Source of the DNA: Tumidithrix helvetica
GTDB lineage: Bacteria > Cyanobacteriota > Cyanobacteriia > Pseudanabaenales > Pseudanabaenaceae
Assembly (NCBI RefSeq): GCF_965232925.1
Contig: NZ_CBDDRA010000017.1
Coordinates: 62,001-126,000, forward strand
Direction: 5' to 3'
Length of the DNA: 64,000 nt
The notes under the pieces are model-generated. The model made no database searches. It saw only the letters and a list, made by a program, of their open reading frames with translations, and had not been told where the DNA came from. Shown here piece after piece: positions 36,989 through 45,403 of this stretch. A program made the translations under genes and the position numbers. How positions within the stretch are numbered: the stretch's first letter is position 1; each line of letters begins with the position of its first letter.

Positions 36989-38308
36989 TCAATTTAAGCC
37001 CGATTGCTCTACGTCTTCTTTCAACCAATTTTCTAAACTTTTTAGTGGGAATTCGGGTTCATTAACTAACAATGAAAGAATAAAATCAATTATCTCCTTC
37101 TTTCTTGCAATCAGTTCTTTGGTGGACTCCTCAACACATTCAATAATCTTGGCACTCGCTTCTTTCGACATTTGATGAATCTGAATTTTATCCGAAGACA
37201 TACCTCCAATTGCTCCTCCTATCGACGCTCCAAACAATGCTCCAACTCCAGCTATTGATACTCCAGTTGCAGCCCCAATAGATGCTCCTGCAAGAAATCC
37301 GCGAAACCAAAGCCAATTTTCAAACTTAAATTTGGGAATTATACGAGGCGACAAAAATTTCATTAATACATATTCTTCAACTGCAAGTAGCTCCTGAGAA
37401 TGCAATTCCATTTTAAAGTTGTTAATCTTGCTCAAAAAAGACTTTATTTCTAGAAGCGATACAGCAAAGTTGATTTTGTCAGGGAATTCTTTAAAAGCCA
37501 CTTCTATTTCTCTACGGAATTCGGATGATATCGTATTTCCAGCTATTACAGAAAACTGCCACTTTATCGTTTTATCTCCTGAAACTGCTAACCGCGAATC
37601 TGAAAATTCTTTTGCAAATGTTCGAGCGTGATTAGTCCAGCCTTGAATGAAGTCATCTACATATCTTTCAACTTTGGCATTGAATATAGACTTGAGAGTG
37701 TTGATCCATGTCTTATCATTTTTATGAAATTCTTGTTGTTGTGCCTTTAAGTTTGGCAGTTTTGCAAAAATTGTTTCAGCAAGGATACCTCCTCCTCCCA
37801 AATCTGTAGCTCTACCTCGCGTAAAATTGACAACCCCACATACCTTCCCAGTTCGTTTGTTAAGTAGCGGTGAACCACTCAAACCTGGTCTAGCGTTCCC
37901 ATACTTAAATTTTATGAACGGAGGATTATCTCCTGTAATCCCCTCACACTCAAATGTGACTGGAGCACCAGTTTGAAAATCATCAGGGTAGCCAAATGTA
38001 TAAAATATATCACTCGCTCTAACATCTGTATCTAAATATACACAAGGGAAAGTATTGAAAGGAGAACTTAATCGAAGCAAGGCAATATCAAATGGCTTAG
38101 AGTAGAGCTTCTCAATAAAAGCTGTTTCAACTTTGCCTTGATTTTTACAGTAAACTTCAATATAAGGAGAGATTTCTTTCTCCACAACATGAGCGCATGT
38201 TAAGATAAGGTTGGGAGCAATGAAAAAACCTGTACCCCAACCAGAACTGCTGAGACTTTTTAGTTTTACAGTACAACTCTCTAAAATTTCTTCAAGTGTT
38301 TGGAGCAT
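36989..38308 (-). CDS. Trypsin-like serine protease with C-terminal glycine-zipper membrane domain
   Basis: The N-terminal 200 residues are a chymotrypsin-fold protease: GWGTGFFIAPNLILTCAHVV carries the His, KPFDIALLRL the Asp and ARPGLSGSPLLNKRTGKV the nucleophile Ser. A middle region of unknown fold follows. Near the C-terminus the Gly/Ala-rich AGASIGAATGVSIAG and FGASIGGAIGGMSSD suggest membrane insertion. The partner gene, one base upstream, encodes a Trypco1 domain, which co-occurs with such proteases in bacterial conflict systems. The gene lacks HIP1 sites, suggesting acquisition. Confidence 0.85.
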   Translation of the reverse strand: MLQTLEEILESCTVKLKSLSSSGWGTGFFIAPNLILTCAHVVEKEISPYIEVYCKNQGKVETAFIEKLYSKPFDIALLRLSSPFNTFPCVYLDTDVRASDIFYTFGYPDDFQTGAPVTFECEGITGDNPPFIKFKYGNARPGLSGSPLLNKRTGKVCGVVNFTRGRATDLGGGGILAETIFAKLPNLKAQQQEFHKNDKTWINTLKSIFNAKVERYVDDFIQGWTNHARTFAKEFSDSRLAVSGDKTIKWQFSVIAGNTISSEFRREIEVAFKEFPDKINFAVSLLEIKSFLSKINNFKMELHSQELLAVEEYVLMKFLSPRIIPKFKFENWLWFRGFLAGASIGAATGVSIAGVGALFGASIGGAIGGMSSDKIQIHQMSKEASAKIIECVEESTKELIARKKEIIDFILSLLVNEPEFPLKSLENWLKEDVEQSGLN

Positions 38309-38309
38309 T

Positions 38310-38633
38310 TCAAGAACCCTTGTGAGGAGATTGCCACTCTAAAGTAATTTCTAAGTTGGCTTTTCCTGTACCCTTGACCAGAATTGCTGTCAACTGTCCT
38401 GATTCAACAGCAATCTCTATGCCAAATTTAACCGTTGCTTTCTGAGGTTTAGCCCTCTGTATTGGTATAGCTACCGCTTGTACAATTCCCTCTAAAGCAT
38501 CAGTTACCTGCTTAAAAGGCTTAAGATCAAATGAAACATCTTCACGCCCAGTTTTTGCAACTTCAACCCTAATAATAGAACCACCTTCTAGTTGGACAGG
38601 TAGTATTTCAGTTCTTGCTTGCTCGAACTCCAT
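38310..38633 (-). CDS. Trypco1 (CU044_2847 family) protein
   Basis: This 107-residue protein matches the trypsin-co-occurring domain 1 family, with EGGSIIRVEVAKTGREDVSF, AIPIQRAKPQKATVKFGIEI and the closing GTGKANLEITLEW. The domain is found beside or fused to trypsin-like proteases and NTPases in conflict gene sets. Its stop and the start of the protease gene are one base apart, so the two are translationally linked. The exact role, perhaps as protease regulator or substrate, is unknown. Confidence 0.85.
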   Translation of the reverse strand: MEFEQARTEILPVQLEGGSIIRVEVAKTGREDVSFDLKPFKQVTDALEGIVQAVAIPIQRAKPQKATVKFGIEIAVESGQLTAILVKGTGKANLEITLEWQSPHKGS

Positions 38634-38713
38634 AATTTCTTCGTGTAGGTGTTAACGTTAACCCGTTTCAGGATTTTATCATATATTGTTGGTGCTTTTT
38701 AAGCAGTATTGTA

Positions 38714-38741
38714 GGGTGCGTTCATGAAATGAAACGCACCC
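38714..38741. repeat. GGGTGCGTT inverted repeat upstream of Rpn gene
   Basis: GGGTGCGTTCAT pairs with ATGAAACGCACCC. A related hairpin lies at 39751-39788 on the other side of the Rpn-like gene. This is a dispersed cyanobacterial palindrome class. Confidence 0.65.
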
Positions 38742-38880
38742 AATAAATCTACTCGTAACCTTACCTTTCTCCCTGAGATCTCCACACAAATATGTAAGCG
38801 ATTCTCTCAAACTAGTGGACGATCTTTTGAACTATGGATTGAGTCGTTCTCAAAGGCATTTGAGGTGATAGAATTCCGCG

Positions 38881-39711
38881 ATGATCGACAACATCTGTAA
38901 ATTTTTAGCAGAAACCTTCCCCACCGACTTTGCCAGTTGGCTACTCGGCAAAGCGATCCTTCTAACCAAACTCGAACCCTCCGAACTCTCAGTGGAGCCA
39001 ATTCGTGCTGACTCCGTTATATTTCTCGAATCAACAGAAATCATCCTGCATATCGAGTTCCAAACCGAGCCAAATCAAAACATCCCTTTCCGCATGACAG
39101 ATTATCGACTGCGGCTATATCGCAAGTTCCCCAACAAACAAATTCATCAAGTCGTCATCTACCTTACCCCCAGCCAATCCCCCTTAGTCCATGAGACCAA
39201 ATTTAACATTGGCAAACTAAACCATGAATTTAGCGCCATCAGATTATGGGAGCAGCCCACCGCAATATTTCAGCAATACCAAGGACTATTTCCCTTTGCC
39301 ACGCTGTCTCAAACCAGCAACCCCGAAGAAACATTACTACAAGTTGCAAGGCAAATTGAAAATATCCAAGATAAACGGTTACAAAGTCACCTAGCCGCAT
39401 CGACCGCTATAATATCAGGCATAGCCCTGAATAAAGAAATCATCCAAAGACTTCTAAGGAGCGAAATCATGAAAGAATCAGTAATTTATCAAGAAATACT
39501 ATTAGAAGGCGAAGCGAAAGGCAAAGCTGAAGGCAAAGCTGAAGAAAGAAACCAAATCGCCCTCAATATGCTGCGCTCCAACATTGCCATCGATTTGATC
39601 GCTCAAGTTACAGGGCTAACCCTCAAACAAGTCCAAAAACTACAAAAACTGGCTATACAACAGTCTAAACCAGCTAAGGCATTAAAACCCAAGCGCTCTG
39701 CAAAACTCTAA
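38881..39711 (+). CDS. Rpn/PD-(D/E)XK family putative nuclease (DUF4351-type)
   Basis: The protein resembles the Rpn/YhgA-like transposase-derived nucleases. ADSVIFLESTEIILHIEFQTEPN contains the acidic residues and ExQ of the PD-(D/E)XK core. A coiled region with repeated EGKAEGKAEE (about residues 205-225) follows, with a C-terminal helical domain. Rpn proteins promote recombination in E. coli; many cyanobacterial copies are of unknown role. It is flanked by GGGTGCGTT hairpins, perhaps marking a mobile unit. Confidence 0.85.
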   Translation: MIDNICKFLAETFPTDFASWLLGKAILLTKLEPSELSVEPIRADSVIFLESTEIILHIEFQTEPNQNIPFRMTDYRLRLYRKFPNKQIHQVVIYLTPSQSPLVHETKFNIGKLNHEFSAIRLWEQPTAIFQQYQGLFPFATLSQTSNPEETLLQVARQIENIQDKRLQSHLAASTAIISGIALNKEIIQRLLRSEIMKESVIYQEILLEGEAKGKAEGKAEERNQIALNMLRSNIAIDLIAQVTGLTLKQVQKLQKLAIQQSKPAKALKPKRSAKL

Positions 39712-39750
39712 TCGTCAAGCTGATCGGACTGCACCCACAGTGTTAGTAAA

Positions 39751-39788
39751 GGGTGCGTTTTATTCCACGAATGTACCGAAAACGCACC
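39751..39788. repeat. GGTGCGTTTT inverted repeat downstream of Rpn gene
   Basis: GGTGCGTTTT at 39752-39761 pairs with AAAACGCACC at 39779-39788. It may serve as terminator for the Rpn gene. It is the partner of the repeat at 38714. Confidence 0.65.
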
Positions 39789-39836
39789 GAGTCAGTTTGA
39801 GCCTGTTCTTCTCGCGATCGCCGTATAAAGAATTAA

Positions 39837-40877
39837 TCACTCTTTAGATGTTTCTTCATTTGCCGTGACTAAAGCAACCACAGGCGATCGCTTGCCGATT
39901 TTTTCTAACAAAAGGCTCCATTGGGAAGCGATCGCGTCTCGTTGAACGACCACAATGACACCCACTAGACTTAGGGATACGCCAATCCATTGCAACTGTG
40001 TCAGGGTTTCTCCTAAAAAGATGCTACTGAAGAGCATGGCGAAGATCGGTGTTAAGAAGATTAAGGCGCTCACGCTGGTGAGATTGCCCACCGAGGCAAG
40101 ATAAAAGAACATGCCGTAGGTGAGCGCCGTGCCAAATAGCATGGCATAGCCAAGTCCCAACCAATCGCCGTTGCTGAGGTGGGTAATTTGATTGGATTCC
40201 CTAAACATGGATAGGGCAAATAGAGGCAAGCCGCCAAGTACCATATGCCAGCCCGTTGCCACAACCGCATCCACATGCTTTTTGACATAGCGAATCGCGA
40301 TCGTGCCCAAGGACATCGACAAAGCAGCCAATAGCATCAACAATTCGCCACTGTGCAATAGATTTTCGGGTCTGAGAAAATAACCGCCTTGCAGAAAGCT
40401 CAGATCGCCATGCAGCAGACTCATCACCCATGCTTCGGGCAAACCGCACAGGCAAATTCCCACAAAGCCGATCGCTAAACCCAGCCAACCCCATAAACCC
40501 ACGACATCGCCAAACAAAAGCCGCGCTAAAACCGCTACCACCAAAGGTTGGGCGTCGATCAACACAGCTCCCAATCCAGCTCCCGTATTCACCAGTCCCT
40601 CTGTCAGGAAACCTTGAAACATCGCGCCATCCACTAGCGAAAACAATCCGATCCAAAGCCATGCTTTCCAAGTTTTGGGTTGCGGCAGCTTGAGAAACAG
40701 GGTTAAGGCGAGGATCAAAATACCAGCGGGAACTAGACGAAAGCTTGCCAGAAATAGAGGCGTTGTATCGGGGATAGCAGCTTTCATCGCCACCATTGAG
40801 GTACCAAGGAAGAAGAAGGGTGCAATCAGAAATATCGGAGATTTGGCAAGTTCCAGCTTGGCGAGATTGGGTTGCAT
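39837..40877 (-). CDS. EamA-family transporter of the purine regulon
   Basis: A 346-residue DMT-superfamily protein with ten hydrophobic segments and two EamA halves (for example FFLGTSMVAMKAAIPDTTPLF and SALIFLTPIFAMLFSSIFLG). Members move metabolites, amino acids or nucleosides. The candidate GntR operator at 40896-40910, 19 bp upstream of the start, links it to purine use, so a purine or ureide is a reasonable substrate guess. The substrate is unproven. The gene is divergent from the guanine deaminase operon. Confidence 0.87.
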   Translation of the reverse strand: MQPNLAKLELAKSPIFLIAPFFFLGTSMVAMKAAIPDTTPLFLASFRLVPAGILILALTLFLKLPQPKTWKAWLWIGLFSLVDGAMFQGFLTEGLVNTGAGLGAVLIDAQPLVVAVLARLLFGDVVGLWGWLGLAIGFVGICLCGLPEAWVMSLLHGDLSFLQGGYFLRPENLLHSGELLMLLAALSMSLGTIAIRYVKKHVDAVVATGWHMVLGGLPLFALSMFRESNQITHLSNGDWLGLGYAMLFGTALTYGMFFYLASVGNLTSVSALIFLTPIFAMLFSSIFLGETLTQLQWIGVSLSLVGVIVVVQRDAIASQWSLLLEKIGKRSPVVALVTANEETSKE

Positions 40878-40895
40878 AGTTTTGAGGGAACGATT

Positions 40896-40910
40896 TGTAT
40901 ACTGTATACA
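40896..40910. promoter_or_regulatory. Candidate GntR operator 2 (EamA transporter)
   Basis: TGTATACTGTATACA is the reverse complement form of operator 1, a perfect 15-bp match, located 19 bp before the transporter start. Confidence 0.85.
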
Positions 40911-40954
40911 AAAAATCCTTGGAGCAAATAGTATTTCAGACTACAACTAAAAAT

Positions 40955-40990
40955 GTATGCTTGATATTGCATACTGTATACAGTATGCAA
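40955..40990. promoter_or_regulatory. Candidate GntR operator 3 (guanine deaminase operon), multi-hexamer
   Basis: A perfect 24-bp palindrome at 40967-40990 contains hexamers GCATAC, GTATAC and GTATGC at 40969, 40976 and 40983, spaced every 7 bp. A further GTATGC at 40955 keeps the same phase. This reads as two overlapping one-mismatch versions of the 15-bp operator. It lies 29 bp upstream of the first gene of the operon. Confidence 0.8.
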
Positions 40991-41018
40991 TATTTACGTA
41001 AATCTCCTAGAAAGCGCT

Positions 41019-41507
41019 ATGGAAGATATAGAACGGTGCTCGATTCGGCAAATACTACTGGCAACTGTGCTGGCAATTTTTGTCTTTCTCCAAGGCACTG
41101 CCACGGCGATCGCGGCGGCTGGAAATCAGAGCAATAACCAAGATTTGAACCAATCGGCAACGCTCGTAGCACCAGACAAAAAAATTCAGATTGCGATCTA
41201 CGCCCAACCAAATGCAGCGTCGCAGAAACGGATTGGCTATGGGCTATCTGGCGATCGCGTGACGTTACTTCAGCAAGTCGGTAGCAATACTGGCAAAACA
41301 TGGAATCTCGTCCGCTTTGAAAATCCCCCCTATGCCGAGGGCTGGGTCAGCCAAGAGTTTCTGTCCGTACAGAGTGCCAACAGCCCCTCTCAACAGGATG
41401 GGCAAACTGGCTACTTTGGCAGCCAAAAACCGCAGAAGGATCTCGCGAAGCAAGGTTTCTCAAGCCAAAAGCGCGACTACAGCAACAATCAAAATCAAAA
41501 TCAGTAA
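41019..41507 (+). CDS. Exported SH3-like domain protein
   Basis: A signal peptide (QILLATVLAIFVFLQGTATA, cleaved near AAAG) is followed by a bacterial SH3-like domain at about 60-125 (IQIAIYAQPNAASQKRIGYG, GKTWNLVRFENPPYAEGWVS). The C-terminus is Gln/Asn-rich and likely disordered. Such domains bind cell-wall or extracellular material. It is the first gene after operator 3 and probably shares an operon with guaD, so it would be expressed with purine breakdown. A direct role is unknown. Confidence 0.8.
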   Translation: MEDIERCSIRQILLATVLAIFVFLQGTATAIAAAGNQSNNQDLNQSATLVAPDKKIQIAIYAQPNAASQKRIGYGLSGDRVTLLQQVGSNTGKTWNLVRFENPPYAEGWVSQEFLSVQSANSPSQQDGQTGYFGSQKPQKDLAKQGFSSQKRDYSNNQNQNQ

Positions 41508-41540
41508 ACTTACACACTAAACTCAAATCTAGGAGCATTT

Positions 41541-41891
41541 ATGATTTCCCCCATGCAAAATATCCCCAAAATACTCGTCGCCCTCGCGATCGCGTTATTA
41601 CTCTGCTTGAATAACGCTACTATGGTTTCCGCCCATGACTATGGCAAGCAAGGCGCAGCAGAGGCTGCACCAAGCGCCACTTTAACGCAAAAAGGCAATT
41701 CCTATCAGCAAAAAACGGACTATTCCAGCGATCGCCAAAAAGACTACAAGCAGGATCGGAGCTTTAAGCAGCAAGAAAGTAGCGATCGGCAAACCCAGAC
41801 TTCTAGCTACCAACAGGATCAAAGCCCAAAACAGGAAACCACCTATCAACAACAGGATAGCGGTCAAAATAAAACCCAAAAGGAGCAGTAG
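41541..41891 (+). CDS. Exported Gln/Ser/Lys-rich low-complexity protein
   Basis: A signal peptide (IPKILVALAIALLLCLNNAT, cleaved near SAHD) precedes about 80 residues dominated by Gln, Ser, Lys, Asp and Tyr, with repeated QQ and SSDRQ units. It is probably disordered after export. No family is recognised. Position between the SH3 gene and guaD (4 bp before guaD) implies co-transcription with purine catabolism. An ATG at 41553 is an alternative start. Confidence 0.65.
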   Translation: MISPMQNIPKILVALAIALLLCLNNATMVSAHDYGKQGAAEAAPSATLTQKGNSYQQKTDYSSDRQKDYKQDRSFKQQESSDRQTQTSSYQQDQSPKQETTYQQQDSGQNKTQKEQ

Positions 41892-41894
41892 TTC

Positions 41895-43193
41895 ATGAAG
41901 GCGATCCGCGCTGCTTTTCTTGATTTTGTTGGCGATCCTTTTTTTGTGCCTGAGTCAGAGAGCATTCGTTACATTCCTGATGGCTTGCTGGTGATCGACC
42001 AAGGCAAGGTCAAAGACTTTGGCACATTTGAGGCATTGCAGGAAAAATATGCTGGCGTAGCGATCGCTTCCCATGAAGGCAAGTTGATTTTACCTGGATT
42101 CATCGATATTCACGTTCACTATCCTCAAGCTGAAATGATTGCTGCCTACGGCGAGCAACTATTGGCATGGTTGAACAAATATACATTTCCTACAGAAAAG
42201 AAGTTTCACGACAAGGACTATGCGCGTCAGATCGCCTCTTTCTTTCTGGACGAACTGCTCAGGAACGGCACAACCACGGCTGTGGTACTGACGACGATCT
42301 TCCCAAATTCCGTAGATGCATTGTTTGAGGAAGCCCAGCGACGGAATATGCGAATGGTGGCAGGGCAAATGCTGATGACACGCAATGCTCCTGATTTTCT
42401 GATTAACGACGCTCAAACTGCCTACACACAGACAAGAGAACAGATTCAGAAATGGCATGGCAATGGCAGGTCGCTCTATGCAATTACGCCGCGCTTTGCG
42501 ATTACTTCTACGGATGAAGAACTGACCCTAGCAGGAAAGTTAAAAGCAGAGTTTCCCGATGTCTACGTGCATACCCATCTTTCCGAAAATCCCCAAGAGA
42601 TTGAATTTACAGCAAAACTTTTTCCCAACAGCAAAGACTATCTCAATGTCTACGAGCAGTTTGGCTTGGTCGGCGATCGCTCCATCTTTGCTCACTGCAT
42701 TCATCTAGATGAATCGGCTTTCGAGCGGTTGTCTAAGGCAGGTGCGGCGATCGCGTTTTGTCCGACTTCCAATCTCTTTCTCGGTAGCGGACTGTTTAAG
42801 CTGGGTAAAGCCAAGTCAGATCATGGCATCAAAGTAGGGCTGGCGACGGATGTCGGTGCGGGGACAAGTTTCTCTATGCTCCAAACCATGAGCGATGGGT
42901 ATAAGGTCGCCCAATTGCAAGCAGAAAGTCTTTCGCCCTTTAAAGCTTTCTATCTGGCAACCCTAGGTGCGGCGCAGGCGATTTCTTTGGAAGATAAACT
43001 AGGCAGCTTCGATCTTGGAAAGGAAGCAGATTTTGTGGTTTTGGATATGCAGGCTACTCCTCTGATGGCGCTTCGCAATCGCGGCGGTATTCCCCAAGAT
43101 TTAGAAACCCTTGCCGAACAAATTTTCGCCACGATGATTTTGGGTGACGATCGCGCGGTCGCGGCAACCTATATTGCTGGCGAACGTATGTAG
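41895..43193 (+). CDS. guaD: Guanine deaminase
   Basis: GuaD converts guanine to xanthine and ammonia. It belongs to the amidohydrolase superfamily: the metal HxH is H73 and H75 in FIDIHVHYPQ, followed by THLSENPQEIE, IFAHCIHLD and the Asp in ATDVGAGTSFSMLQTM. The guanine-deaminase-specific PQAEMIAAYGEQLLAWLN is present. It feeds xanthine to the urate steps encoded at 45-49 kb. It starts 4 bp after the preceding gene in an operon under operator 3. The 432-residue length is standard. Confidence 0.95.
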   Translation: MKAIRAAFLDFVGDPFFVPESESIRYIPDGLLVIDQGKVKDFGTFEALQEKYAGVAIASHEGKLILPGFIDIHVHYPQAEMIAAYGEQLLAWLNKYTFPTEKKFHDKDYARQIASFFLDELLRNGTTTAVVLTTIFPNSVDALFEEAQRRNMRMVAGQMLMTRNAPDFLINDAQTAYTQTREQIQKWHGNGRSLYAITPRFAITSTDEELTLAGKLKAEFPDVYVHTHLSENPQEIEFTAKLFPNSKDYLNVYEQFGLVGDRSIFAHCIHLDESAFERLSKAGAAIAFCPTSNLFLGSGLFKLGKAKSDHGIKVGLATDVGAGTSFSMLQTMSDGYKVAQLQAESLSPFKAFYLATLGAAQAISLEDKLGSFDLGKEADFVVLDMQATPLMALRNRGGIPQDLETLAEQIFATMILGDDRAVAATYIAGERM

Positions 43194-43200
43194 GTTTAGG

Positions 43201-44778
43201 ATGCTTAAACTTCCTTTTTCCCAATTATTCCTAAAAACACTGCTTTTGTGGGTGATTTCGTTATCCTTTGCCCTCCTTTGTTGGACTGCTCCTGTTGCGG
43301 CAACGGAAGTCGTTCGAGAGGTCGGTAAGGTAACCCACAGAATTTTTGTGACGACTTTACGCGATCGCGGTCATGGTTCCTTGCGTCAAGCGATCGAGCA
43401 AGCCAATCGAAATCCCGAAGATGACGAAATCGATCTGAGTCGCGTCAGCGGTGCGATCGCGTTAAACCAACCGTTACCGAAAATTCGCGGCAATTTGGCG
43501 ATCGTGGGGGATGGGAATGACACGATCGATGGCAGAGGCAAGCATCGCATTTTCTATATCGAGGATGGTCGCATAGAGATGCAGAATTTGGCGATCGCGA
43601 ATGGACTCGCAAGGGGTGAAACAGGCAAAGGCACTGCGGGCGGAAGTGCGGGCATGGGTGGCGGCATGTTTATCGATCAAGGTACAGTAAACCTAACCAA
43701 TGTCGTATTTCGCAACAATCGCGCCATCGGAGGCAATGGCGGACGGGGCGATCGCGCTGTTCCAGACATCAGCAAGAATCAGAACGCAATCCAAAGCAAA
43801 AGAGAGCGCTATGACATCAATCGTGGCGCGATCGCAGGTATTCGAGGTATCAGCACCGAGCCAGGATTGGAAGGCATGGCAATTTCCAGTCAAGGGAACA
43901 AATATCTCGTCAATCGTGGTGCGATCGCTGGGGTCAGTGGCATTGGTGTCAATGGTATTGGCACGATTGTGTTTGCTGGCGGCGGAGGGTTTGGCGGGTT
44001 TGGCAATGCGGGGAATGGCGGTAACGGTGGCAATGCAGGCGCGGAGGGAGGGAACGGCGGTAATGGTGGCAACGGCGGCAATGGTGGCATCGGAGTATTT
44101 GGGGTTGGCTCCTTAGCGGGTGTTATTCCAGTTCCTAACTCAGGGATGGGGGATAGCCATTCCCCGTTAAAAAATGGAGGGAAATCTTTGCGGCTTGAGG
44201 GAGTTGGGATTGACAGTATCGGCGCGATCGCTTTTGGTGGTGGCGGTGGATTTGGTGGATTTGGCAATGCGGGGAATGGCGGTAATGGTGCAAATGCGAT
44301 CGCCAAATGTGCGGATGGNGGNANTGGCGGCAATGGTGGGAACGGCGGCAACGGCGGCTTTGGTGGTGGTGGCGGTGGTGGTGGGTTTGGTGGTAGTGGC
44401 AATCCTGTAGGAATCGTTGGTAAAAACGGGTCTGGAGGCTTTGCTGCGGGTGATGGTGCTCTGGGCTTTGGTGGGGGGGGTGGCGGTATGGGTGGCGGTA
44501 TTTTTATCCGCAGTGGTAGGCTGCAACTGCGTAACGTCACGTTTCAAGAGAATATGGCGATCGCGGGGGAAGGAGAGCGATCGGGCGAAGGCAAAGGAGG
44601 GGCGATCTTTATGGTCACAAAAGATTTGGTCAATCTAGCGGTTAGCCCTGAAGCACCCCTCGTTACTTCTCTTCAGGATTTACCGCATTTTGCTCGCAAC
44701 TTTGCTTCCCATGCTGCCAATAGCTTGAACGACAATGCGGATCTATACGGCGCGATCGCGATCGAGGCGAGTAGATAA
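43201..44778 (+). CDS. Exported Gly/Asn-rich beta-helix protein (contains ambiguous bases)
   Basis: A signal peptide precedes a right-handed beta-helix-like start with FVTTLRDRGHGSLRQAIEQA, typical of polymorphic outer-membrane/autotransporter-like choice-of-anchor proteins. The central 250 residues are GGNGGNAG-type repeats interrupted by GGGGFGGFGNAGNGG blocks. Three undetermined bases at 44319, 44322 and 44324 fall within the repeats, so the local sequence is uncertain. It follows guaD after 7 bp and may share the operon. No outer-membrane barrel was identified. Confidence 0.7.
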   Translation: MLKLPFSQLFLKTLLLWVISLSFALLCWTAPVAATEVVREVGKVTHRIFVTTLRDRGHGSLRQAIEQANRNPEDDEIDLSRVSGAIALNQPLPKIRGNLAIVGDGNDTIDGRGKHRIFYIEDGRIEMQNLAIANGLARGETGKGTAGGSAGMGGGMFIDQGTVNLTNVVFRNNRAIGGNGGRGDRAVPDISKNQNAIQSKRERYDINRGAIAGIRGISTEPGLEGMAISSQGNKYLVNRGAIAGVSGIGVNGIGTIVFAGGGGFGGFGNAGNGGNGGNAGAEGGNGGNGGNGGNGGIGVFGVGSLAGVIPVPNSGMGDSHSPLKNGGKSLRLEGVGIDSIGAIAFGGGGGFGGFGNAGNGGNGANAIAKCADXXXGGNGGNGGNGGFGGGGGGGGFGGSGNPVGIVGKNGSGGFAAGDGALGFGGGGGGMGGGIFIRSGRLQLRNVTFQENMAIAGEGERSGEGKGGAIFMVTKDLVNLAVSPEAPLVTSLQDLPHFARNFASHAANSLNDNADLYGAIAIEASR

Positions 44779-44951
44779 AGTTCGAGACCTACCATCTCAG
44801 CTTCATGAGAATATCTAATAAAATCCTGAATACCTTAGCAATGTGCCAATTATTTTCGCAATAAAAGCAAATTTTTGTGTCTTTTGTATCTAAACGTACA
44901 GAAAAAATATAAATTAAGGATAATAGAAATTAATTTTTTAAAGAGAAAGCC

Positions 44952-45335
44952 ATGACTACAACCCATCGCTCCGATACGCGAATAATCGCAAAACATAAGA
45001 CCAGTATGCTAACTTCTCTCGAACGCCGCCTAGAAGTTGCTAGAGCAATTCGCAACTTACAGCTAGTTGAGCTGTTAGAAGATGAAAGACAAGAGATTTT
45101 TGCAGAAGAGATGCAAACTGAAATTTTGAGATCGCCCTTTTCTCAATGGCAATCTGGCTTGACCAAAGTTTGGGATGGACTGATGCAAATTTTTGCACCG
45201 AAGTCAGAACTGCAAATTAAGCAGATTTCCGATCGCAGTGGCAATATCTGGTGGTATGCCTTCAACCCTCAAACGGGTCAAAGTGTTTATTGCGATACAG
45301 AAGATGAAATGCGTTTGTGGATCGAGACCAACTGA
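44952..45335 (+). CDS. Small conserved cyanobacterial-type hypothetical protein
   Basis: This 127-residue protein has two helical parts (SLERRLEVARAIRNLQLVEL and DERQEIFAEEMQTE) and a beta-rich end, QIKQISDRSGNIWWYAFNPQ, closing in EDEMRLWIE. No family motif is recognised, though the aromatic end resembles small cyanobacterial hypotheticals. There is no signal peptide. It is 173 bp after the beta-helix gene. Expression control is unknown. Confidence 0.65.
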   Translation: MTTTHRSDTRIIAKHKTSMLTSLERRLEVARAIRNLQLVELLEDERQEIFAEEMQTEILRSPFSQWQSGLTKVWDGLMQIFAPKSELQIKQISDRSGNIWWYAFNPQTGQSVYCDTEDEMRLWIETN

Positions 45336-45403
45336 TAGAGGGCTTAAGCAGTTTGAACCTGTGGGACTTGCCTCAGGACGAGAAGCGAGTTTGAAGTTCC
45401 ATG

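Noticed and set aside
36729..37175. 148-codon plus-strand frame
   Set aside because: Its second half is antisense to the trypsin-like gene, and no family resemblance was seen in the first half.
43980..44400. Possible CRISPR-like array
   Set aside because: The periodic GGN units are coding Gly/Asn repeats without spacers or a conserved direct repeat.
43890..44540. Pro-rich open frame opposite the Gly-rich gene
   Set aside because: It is the reverse complement of the GGN-type repeats, so it is a composition artefact.
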